Shown here: positions 8,108 through 15,233 of the stretch, in pieces
How the letters are laid out: each line of letters begins with the position of its first letter
How positions within the stretch are numbered: position 1 is the first letter of the stretch
Assembly: GCA_900119285.1 (NCBI GenBank)
Contig: FPIT01000005.1
Coordinates: 269,231 to 333,230, forward strand
Direction of reading: 5' to 3'
DNA: 64,000 nucleotides
From: Prevotellaceae bacterium HUN156
Lineage (GTDB): Bacteria; Bacteroidota; Bacteroidia; Bacteroidales; Bacteroidaceae
Program-made: the position numbers and the translations under genes
The notes under the pieces: generated by a model
What the model was told of the DNA's origin: nothing
The model's input: the letters and a program-made list of their open reading frames with translations, nothing else
Database searches by the model: none

Positions 8108-11100
8108 ATGAAAAAACTATTCCTTAAAGCCATGCTCCTGCTATGCGCCCTCATAGTGGGTAGTTCGAGTTTGTGGGCGGATGATTATGTTCTGTATTCC
8201 GGAACTATAACAGAAGGTGATTATGTAATCTATTATGATGGTGGTGCGCTTAAGAATACAGTGACCTCAAATCGTTGGGATTATACCACTGTAACTCCTA
8301 CTTCTGGCAAGATTTCTAATCCTGACGCTTCTATAGTATGGCATATAGCAGCATCAGGAGACTATTGGACTTTATATAATGAAGCAATTTCAAAATATGC
8401 AGTAGGTACGGCTAAAAATCAAGGAGGTGTTTCTGCAACATTAGATAATAAAGCAAAGTGGACTGTAACAGGTACTACTACTTATGATTTTGAGAACTTA
8501 GATCGAAATAATAGTAGTTCTTCTCCTAATAATAAATGGTTGCGTAGAAACGGCACATATGGTTTCGCATGCTATGCTAGTGGTACTGGTGGTGCATTAA
8601 GCCTATACAAGAAAACAGCATCCGTTGGTACGACTGCAGCTCCCTCAATCAGTGGAACTACTCCATTCTTCAATTCAACAACAGTAACCATTACAAATGA
8701 CGCAACAGCTGATGGTGCTTCTATTTATTATACTTTAGATGGTAGCGATCCAACAACAACGACATCTGCTACATGTTTCGAATATACTGCTCCTTTTGAG
8801 ATTTCTGCAACGACAACAGTAAAGGCTATTGCAAAGAAAGCAACAGACACCAATGCAAGTAGTGTTGTAGAAAAGACTTTCACTAAGATCACTCCGCTGA
8901 ATGGTATTGCTGCGTTGAATGCTGCAGAAGATGGAACCTATTATGTTACGTTCACCAATGCTCAGTTCACTTATATAAAGAATAGCGCAGGCTTTCTTAA
9001 TGAAGCCAATGCAGGTATCTACTATTATAACTCTACTACAAAGCCCGTTTTGAAAAAGACATTTAATGGTCTTTATCAAGTCGTAAAAGGCACACATGAA
9101 GCAATGCCACAGATAACAAGCATTGAGGAAGTTACTGGTGAGAGCACGACAACAACAGCAGATGAAATTCAAGCTCCTACAGTTATGACTGCAGATGAAC
9201 TCGATGCTAATTTCTCAGCAAACTTAGCTCGTCAGATTCAGATTAATGACTATGTTGTAACAAATTCATCAAAACTGACGGATGCCATCTCTTTCAATAA
9301 TTCATATTCGAGCACAAACCTTACAGAAGGGGCTACATACAAGTTGGTAGGCTATCCTTATATGTCTACGACTTACAAGCAGTTCCGTGTGGTTTCTGCT
9401 TTAATCAAGCCTTCAACTCCAACTTTCGATCCTGTTGAGGGTGAGTTTAGTGAAGCCTTTACTTTGCATTTGGCTTGTGCAACAACAGGTTCAACAATGT
9501 ATTATACTACAGACGGAACTACGCCTACTACAGAAAGCACTGAATATAACAGCACAAATGGTATTGCCATTCCTGCAGCAACGACTACTATTAAGGTTAT
9601 TGCTGTAAAGGCTGGCATGGTAAGTGATGTAGCTTCTGCTACCTATACTTATAATTCCATTGCTAAGCCTCTCTTTACACCTGCTGATGGCTCACAGCTC
9701 TACTATGGTGAAACTGTAGCAATTACTTGTGCAACAGATGGCACTACAATTTACTACACTACAGACGGAACAGAACCAACAGCTTCAAGTAATGAGTATT
9801 CTGCTCCTATCGCTATTACAGCAAATACAGTAACTCTTAAAGCATTTGCTAAGAAGGGAACAGAAGAGAGCAGTATCGCTACAGCTACCTTTACTCTGAA
9901 GGCTCCTGCTGCTCCAACATTCAGTGTTGCTGCTGGTGCAGTTGCTCGTAATACAGTTGTGACTATTAGCTCTGCTGACAATACAACTATTATGTATACC
10001 ACAGATGGTACTGATGCAGACAAAGGAACTGATGCAAATTCTAACAGCGTTAATGTAACTATCACAGACGGAATGACTATCAAGGCTATTGCCTATGACC
10101 CAGAACTGAATATTAGTACTGAGGCAAGTGCCACATATACTATTGCTCAGGCTGTTGCTCCAACATTCTCAGTTGCAGAGGGCTCTGTAATTGCTGGTTC
10201 AACTGTAGCATTGGCCACTACAACTGAAGGTGCAACCATTTACTATACTACAGATGGAACGACACCTGACGAGAATAGCACAGCGTACACTGCTCCTATC
10301 GTAATCAACGCAGACATGACCATTAAGGCTATTGCTGTAAAAGAGAACTATGTAAATAGTGAAGTATCAACTGCAGCTTATACTGTTATTGCACCTATCA
10401 AGGGCTTTGACATTGACTTTGAAACAAGCGACCTCTCATGTTATGTAGAGTGGGATTTCGAGAATGTTGCAATTCGTTCGGGCGTTACAGGTGTTTCTGC
10501 TCATGGTGGTTCAAAATGGGGAGGTAATGTAAACACTAATGGAAATGGAACTCCCACTTGCTCGATTAAGACAAAGAATAAGGTCGCATATCCTGGTAGT
10601 CTGGAATTCTATATCAGTAAAGAGTCTGGCAATAACTCAACAAGTTCATGGATTGTTGCTGTATCAAGCAATGGTTCAGACTGGACACAGGTTGGCGATG
10701 CTCAGGATGCAAAGGGTATGAGCAAAGGAGCATGGACTAAAGTCACACGTGATTTAAGCTCACATCATGATGTCTTTGTTCGTATCAGTTATGGAAGCAG
10801 CAGTGCTATCCGTGCTATCGATGATATCTCATTGCAGGTTAATGACAAGGCTACTGTTACAGACGCTAAGTATGCAACATTCTGCTCTACACATGACCTC
10901 GACTTCAGTGCTACAGGCATTAAGGTTTATAAGGCCGCTTCTGATGGTACAAAGGTTAACCTGACAGAGATTGAAGATGGCATCGTTCCTGCTAATACTG
11001 GTGTCGTTCTCTTCAGTGAAACTGCTCAGAGCAATGTTGCTATTCCTGTAACCACTGCTGATGCTACAGCAGACTTCTCTGACAACGAACTGATTGGTAT

Positions 11101-11419
11101 CAACGCCAAGACAAAGGTTGCTGAAGCTGGTGCAAACGGCAAGACAAACTATATTCTCTCTAACGAGACTGCAGGTGTTGGTTTCTATAAGGCTGCCGCT
11201 GCTGGTGCAAACCTCGCAGCTCACAAGGCTTATCTGAGCACATCTGCTTCTGCAACATCTCGTGACTTCTTAGGCTTCGAGGATGATGTAACAGGCATCA
11301 ATGAAGTTAAAGGTCAGAAGAATGTCGTAGAGGGTGTCTATGATTTGCAGGGTCGCAAGGTAGTTACTCCTTCTAAGGGACTTTACATTGTGAACGGAAA
11401 GAAAGTGGTTATTAAGTAA
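8108..11419 (+). CDS. Secreted surface protein with five chitobiase-type repeats and a T9SS-like C-terminal tail
   Basis: The 1103-residue protein starts with a clear signal peptide (MKKLFLKAMLLLCALIVG, cleavage about residue 24 after WA). Five copies of a CHB_HEX_C_1-like (chitobiase/beta-hexosaminidase C-terminal) beta domain can be seen by their signature YYTxDGTxPT, around residues 185-258, 435-515, 520-595, 600-675 and 680-755. Next comes a jelly-roll-like region (residues 760-910, DFETSDLS... to ...AIDDISLQV) resembling carbohydrate-binding or cleaved-adhesin modules. The end, VYDLQGRKV...GLYIVNGKKVVIK, resembles the short C-terminal sorting tails of type IX secretion cargo; the translocon gene sprA is in this window. 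No catalytic domain was recognised, so adhesion or glycan binding is inferred. Followed after 18 bp by a small MKKTYI-type gene. Confidence 0.8.
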   Translation: MKKLFLKAMLLLCALIVGSSSLWADDYVLYSGTITEGDYVIYYDGGALKNTVTSNRWDYTTVTPTSGKISNPDASIVWHIAASGDYWTLYNEAISKYAVGTAKNQGGVSATLDNKAKWTVTGTTTYDFENLDRNNSSSSPNNKWLRRNGTYGFACYASGTGGALSLYKKTASVGTTAAPSISGTTPFFNSTTVTITNDATADGASIYYTLDGSDPTTTTSATCFEYTAPFEISATTTVKAIAKKATDTNASSVVEKTFTKITPLNGIAALNAAEDGTYYVTFTNAQFTYIKNSAGFLNEANAGIYYYNSTTKPVLKKTFNGLYQVVKGTHEAMPQITSIEEVTGESTTTTADEIQAPTVMTADELDANFSANLARQIQINDYVVTNSSKLTDAISFNNSYSSTNLTEGATYKLVGYPYMSTTYKQFRVVSALIKPSTPTFDPVEGEFSEAFTLHLACATTGSTMYYTTDGTTPTTESTEYNSTNGIAIPAATTTIKVIAVKAGMVSDVASATYTYNSIAKPLFTPADGSQLYYGETVAITCATDGTTIYYTTDGTEPTASSNEYSAPIAITANTVTLKAFAKKGTEESSIATATFTLKAPAAPTFSVAAGAVARNTVVTISSADNTTIMYTTDGTDADKGTDANSNSVNVTITDGMTIKAIAYDPELNISTEASATYTIAQAVAPTFSVAEGSVIAGSTVALATTTEGATIYYTTDGTTPDENSTAYTAPIVINADMTIKAIAVKENYVNSEVSTAAYTVIAPIKGFDIDFETSDLSCYVEWDFENVAIRSGVTGVSAHGGSKWGGNVNTNGNGTPTCSIKTKNKVAYPGSLEFYISKESGNNSTSSWIVAVSSNGSDWTQVGDAQDAKGMSKGAWTKVTRDLSSHHDVFVRISYGSSSAIRAIDDISLQVNDKATVTDAKYATFCSTHDLDFSATGIKVYKAASDGTKVNLTEIEDGIVPANTGVVLFSETAQSNVAIPVTTADATADFSDNELIGINAKTKVAEAGANGKTNYILSNETAGVGFYKAAAAGANLAAHKAYLSTSASATSRDFLGFEDDVTGINEVKGQKNVVEGVYDLQGRKVVTPSKGLYIVNGKKVVIK

Positions 11420-11437
11420 TTGATGGAGAATAAAGAT

Positions 11438-11626
11438 ATGAAAAAGACATATATTTCACCCGCTATTGAAGAAATCCTTCTTCAGACTACTGCCGGTATT
11501 CTTGCAGGCTCTACATTGAGCTTGGATAGCGATGATTCAGCAACCATCACAGGTTCTGGTGACGATGCAGAATACGGAAATGCATTGGCTCGTGAAGTTG
11601 ACGAGTGGCCAAACTTTGTTGATTAA
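11438..11626 (+). CDS. Small MKKTYI-type protein of unknown function
   Basis: A 62-residue acidic protein, MKKTYISPAIEEI...LLQTTAGILAGSTLSL, ending ALAREVDEWPNFVD. An upstream TTG (11420) and ATG (11423) are in frame, but the MKKTYI start (ATG 11438) is the one shared with the homologous segment at 60748. Short proteins of this form (MKKTYIxP, a hydrophobic middle with LAGS/LAAS, and an acidic ARE(F/V)D end) are recurrent in Prevotella as hypothetical proteins; function is unknown. It lies 18 bp behind the large surface protein and is almost surely co-transcribed with it. A role as peptide precursor or secretion partner would be speculation. Confidence 0.75.
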   Translation: MKKTYISPAIEEILLQTTAGILAGSTLSLDSDDSATITGSGDDAEYGNALAREVDEWPNFVD

Positions 11627-11657
11627 GACTTTTAGGTTTTAATTAGTATATTGAATC

Positions 11658-11694
11658 ATTCCCTCCGAGCTGTGATAGTTCGGGGGGAATTTTT
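11658..11694 (+). terminator. Terminator of the 8108-11626 unit
   Basis: ATTCCCTCCGA (11658-11668) pairs with TCGGGGGGAAT (11680-11690, one G-U), then a T-run. Confidence 0.85.
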
Positions 11695-11705
11695 GTATCG
11701 AAATT

Positions 11706-12471
11706 AGGTGCCAATAGTTTGACAGCATTATTCGAGGAGTTTGACAGCATTATTCCCTTCGAATAATGCCGTCAAACTATCTGCAAAAAAAGGTTATGAG
11801 TTTGCACGCATAATTCGCCTCGAATTATGCGTGCAAACCCTTCGAATTTAGGCTTCAAACTATTCGGATTTAGGCTGCATTCAAAATTGAGGCTCACGAA
11901 GGAGCCACTTTAGCATCGCAATACGATAAGTATTGAGGTGCAATACAGTAACTATTGACGTCCTAAAGTGGCACTATTGGAGTGCTAGTACAGCTATCTT
12001 GCAACTCTAAATAGCTGTATTCAGAGTTGTGTTAGCTGTATTTCTCAAATACTCATAAAGAAATTCTAAAAACATGTAACCATATACCATAACACTCCTC
12101 AATCCCTTTGTACATCGGCATTTGAAGTGTGGTAGATGTTGCTTCAACATATACTATACTTCTACCATACATGTACTATTTCCCGAAAAACTATTTTGTA
12201 TCCCGAAAATATCGAAAATAACTAAATTTCCCGAAAACTAAATTTTATTCTAAAATTTTCGTCCTTTTCTTTGACCTAAAGGTACAAAGTGTGGCGTTGC
12301 ATTCGTCTTTTTCGTGCATTTTCGGAATTCTCCAAAAGTTTCGAATGTAGAAGTCTGGTATATGTATGGTATATGTTCAGCAAACATATACCATGCCTGA
12401 AACTCTTTGTAGATAGGCATTCCAGCTATGCTATGGTAGAAGGTTACATGTTTTTGCGCATAAACTATTTA
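11706..12471 (+). repeat. Composite non-coding repeat element, copy A
   Basis: The 840-bp gap between the convergent ends of the MKKTYI gene and the last kinase gene is filled by structured repeats. In order: a hairpin with 17-bp arms (11739-11755 / 11761-11777, one mismatch) preceded by a direct copy of its left arm; a perfect hairpin with 18-bp arms (11800-11817 / 11821-11838, loop CCT); a CCACTTTAG/CTAAAGTGG pair (11905-11913 / 11963-11971) enclosing two tandem CAATAC...TATTG units; interlaced TACAGCTA/TAGCTGTA and CAACTCT/AGAGTTG arms (11989-12040); then two diverged ~110-bp modules in inverted orientation (about 12066-12170 and 12347-12471), separated by a ~175-bp spacer with repeated TTTCCCGAAAA words. 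The last base pairs reach the stop codon of the kinase gene (12469). A relative lies inverted at 31962-32512. Confidence 0.8.
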
Positions 12472-15216
12472 GCACGGAATCCAGAACCAGAAGGTGGAGC
12501 CGTGACCTGTGCCTTCGGAGGTAACACCGATGCGGCCACCAACCTTATCGACAATGGCCTTACAGATACTTAGACCAAGACCTGTGCCCTGCACGAAGTC
12601 GTCGAGCTTGACGAAGCGCTCAAAGACTGCAGCCTGCTTCTCCTTAGGTATGCCAGCACCCGTATCTTCGCAATAGAAGCAAAGTCCATCCATGCCCATA
12701 CCGTCGATATTTCTCGACTCCTTGCGATAGCCCACACGGATGTGTCCCTTCTTGGTGTACTTCACAGCATTGGTAACGAAGTTAGTCATTACCTGCTGCA
12801 AACGACCTGGGTCGAGCGTTACAGAGAAGGTGTCGTAAGGATTATCCTTCAAGAAGGCTACCTCTGGATTCTGTACGCGCTGTGCCAATATCTGACAGAT
12901 ATCGTCAAAGACGACAGGCAGGTCTATCGCCTCTGCCTTAATGGCTATAGACTGTCCCATATTGCTGGCTTCCAAGATGTCATTGATGAGACGCAACAGC
13001 ATATCGCAGTTGTTGCGGATGATGCGGATGAACTCACGGCGCTCTTCAGAGGTCTCTACCATCTGCAACAGGTCGCTGAAGCCTACAATGGCATTGAGCG
13101 GGGTGCGAATCTCGTGCGTCATATTGGCAAGGAAGGCACTCTTCAGACGACCAGAATCCTTGGCGCGCATGGTCTCTTCCTTCAGGCGCTGCTGAGCACT
13201 CATCAGGTCGGTAATGTCACGCACAATACCAAAATACTTCTCTAAGTTACCCTCTTGGTCGAATACGGGAATACCACTGATAGAGAACCAAGCCATACCC
13301 TCCGTGAGCGGATTGTAGTTGAACTTATGCACCACATTGAAGGGTTTATTCTGTAGTACCTGCTCATTCAGGACACTTATAGAGTATTCCATCTCCTCTG
13401 GTGCCAAGCCATCAATATAGTCTTTCATAGGCAGAGAGGTTTCTGCCTGGCGCAGTGTACGAGAGAAGCGTATTATGTTTTCCTTCATATTGAGCGACCA
13501 CACATACATATTGCTCTCTTCCAACAGATAGCGCAACTGGCGCTCGTACTCATCGATGGCGTTATGCGTCTTCTTGAGCTGGCGCTCGTGAATACGCAGC
13601 TTCATATACATTTCGCGCTCGTGCGTGATGTCGCGGACAGTGGCAATATAATATACCAGCTCACCTTCTTCATTGTGCAGCGGAACAATGCGCGCCTCCA
13701 CATACTTGTCGAAGTTGAATTTGGGGTATTGAAGATGTCCACAGGCATGAAGCGCCTCGGGAGGATCGTGCAATGTCATGTCATTGGTGAAAGGATCGGC
13801 AAAGAGCGAACGCTCATAGAAGTACTGGATGCATTCCTCATTATTATTAAGGAACGCGCGCATCTTCTGGTTTAAGTCAAGCAGGCGGCCTTCTGGATCA
13901 TAGAATGACATAGCCATCATGTTGGTATCAAACACCTTTCTGTAAGTGCTGCCCAGACTCTCATTACGTTGCTCTTCCTCTACCTCATGGGTGATGTCCT
14001 TGAGGGCTTGCACAATGTAGCGCGGCAGATGATTCTCACGTTCCAGAATAGCACTGCCATTGAAAGACTTCCATTCGGGCTTGTCGAATGTACCCGCATT
14101 CCAAGTAATCTGCAGAGGGCGTGCATCACAATCGCCACGCTTCAGACACTTGATATGATTGCTGTAATCCTCACGCTGCTCTTCAGCTACACGCTCTATA
14201 AACTCTTCCATCGTGACACCCCACTCTGGCAACAGCTTGCCATGAAGGTTCTTCACATGTCCAGAGACGATGTCGTATTCCAATACATAGTTCTCATCCA
14301 TCTCCAACGCCTGCTTCATCATGCTGTTCAGGTCTGAACTGCGACGAACGGCAGCCTTCACACGCAAGGTTATCAAGCGACTGGCAACAAAAGCTATCAC
14401 ACCAGCCACTACCAGAGTGATAAGAAGGAAAGGTGCTGCAGGCGAAGCATCGTCGTGCACCAAATCAGGATGAAACCACTTGTCGTAGATGCGCTGCAAA
14501 TCACCTGACTGCTGCATACGAGTGTACTGGTCGTCAATATCGTTGAGCAGGTCTTTGTCATAGCCAATGATATGCAATTCACCTGCAGAGATATCGGGAA
14601 TCTCGTCCAGCGTCAAACTGTCAACACCTAACTCCTGTACCTTGCTGGAGAGTGGAATCTGTCCCCAGAGATAATAGTCGCACTGCTTGTTGCGCACGCG
14701 TGTCAAACCATCCTTCGGTGATAGATATTCTGTTTCGTAAGGAATGGAGTCGAGTTCGTAAACGCGCAATGCAGCATAGTCGTTCTTCTTGATACCTACC
14801 TTACCCTGCCACAACTTGCTGATGCCTGGGAAGGGAGGTGTGTCGATACGACGAAGTGCACGAACGGTATAGTAGTTGACGTATCGCTTGGTCTGAATGA
14901 AAGGTGGCTTATTATAATAGGAAGAAAGCGCATGCAGCAAGTCGGCCTTGTGACTGATAAATAATTCACTGGCAGCATGCCACTCTTGCATCACAAACTT
15001 ATGAGGAATATTCAGCTTATTGAGGATGATGCCCAACACCTCTACATTATAACCGGCAGGCAAACCATCGCTATCGAGGAACTCAAACGGACGGAAGTCC
15101 CAGTCGCAGGCAATGATAAGGGGATGCTCTTCTGTATAGCCGTCGAACTCTCGGGCAGAGAGGGGCTGAGCGAGGAGACTGAAGATAAACAGTATGATAT
15201 AGTAGTATCTTTTCAT
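12469..15216 (-). CDS. Sensor histidine kinase with periplasmic solute-binding domain (pair 2, His-containing)
   Basis: 915 residues: signal peptide (1-21), a periplasmic SBP_bac_3-type domain (about 32-260, beginning LIIACDWDFRPFEF), one membrane segment (about 263-288), two or three PAS domains (about 295-645), a dimerisation/phosphoacceptor helix NMTHEIRTPLNAIVGFSDLL with His701, and an intact ATP-binding domain (N box NFVTNAVKYT, G1 DTGAGIP, G2 GTGLGLSICKAI). There is no receiver domain and no response regulator beside it. Closest relative in the window is the kinase at 18020-20095, with which it shares PAS order and kinase core. It is the last gene of a four-kinase operon, 17 bp after the Tyr-variant kinase. 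Expected role: sensing a small periplasmic ligand and phosphorylating an unlinked regulator. Confidence 0.9.
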   Translation of the reverse strand: MKRYYYIILFIFSLLAQPLSAREFDGYTEEHPLIIACDWDFRPFEFLDSDGLPAGYNVEVLGIILNKLNIPHKFVMQEWHAASELFISHKADLLHALSSYYNKPPFIQTKRYVNYYTVRALRRIDTPPFPGISKLWQGKVGIKKNDYAALRVYELDSIPYETEYLSPKDGLTRVRNKQCDYYLWGQIPLSSKVQELGVDSLTLDEIPDISAGELHIIGYDKDLLNDIDDQYTRMQQSGDLQRIYDKWFHPDLVHDDASPAAPFLLITLVVAGVIAFVASRLITLRVKAAVRRSSDLNSMMKQALEMDENYVLEYDIVSGHVKNLHGKLLPEWGVTMEEFIERVAEEQREDYSNHIKCLKRGDCDARPLQITWNAGTFDKPEWKSFNGSAILERENHLPRYIVQALKDITHEVEEEQRNESLGSTYRKVFDTNMMAMSFYDPEGRLLDLNQKMRAFLNNNEECIQYFYERSLFADPFTNDMTLHDPPEALHACGHLQYPKFNFDKYVEARIVPLHNEEGELVYYIATVRDITHEREMYMKLRIHERQLKKTHNAIDEYERQLRYLLEESNMYVWSLNMKENIIRFSRTLRQAETSLPMKDYIDGLAPEEMEYSISVLNEQVLQNKPFNVVHKFNYNPLTEGMAWFSISGIPVFDQEGNLEKYFGIVRDITDLMSAQQRLKEETMRAKDSGRLKSAFLANMTHEIRTPLNAIVGFSDLLQMVETSEERREFIRIIRNNCDMLLRLINDILEASNMGQSIAIKAEAIDLPVVFDDICQILAQRVQNPEVAFLKDNPYDTFSVTLDPGRLQQVMTNFVTNAVKYTKKGHIRVGYRKESRNIDGMGMDGLCFYCEDTGAGIPKEKQAAVFERFVKLDDFVQGTGLGLSICKAIVDKVGGRIGVTSEGTGHGSTFWFWIPC

Positions 15217-15233
15217 GACGAATGCTTCTTTTG

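Noticed and set aside
11706..12060. Hairpin series considered as a CRISPR array or tandem tRNA cluster
   Set aside because: Repeats are not of constant length, spacers are not unique 30-40 bp units, and no cloverleaf or CCA/T-arm sequence is present.
12289..12573. 94-codon ORF with a peptide (VYVWYMFSKHIP...) also found in an ORF at 31879-32100 (minus)
   Set aside because: Both are translations of the repeat-element module at 12347-12470 / 31963-32084. The ORFs run out of the element into unrelated sequence, overlap a real gene end, and differences between copies include non-conservative changes, so the similarity is at DNA level.
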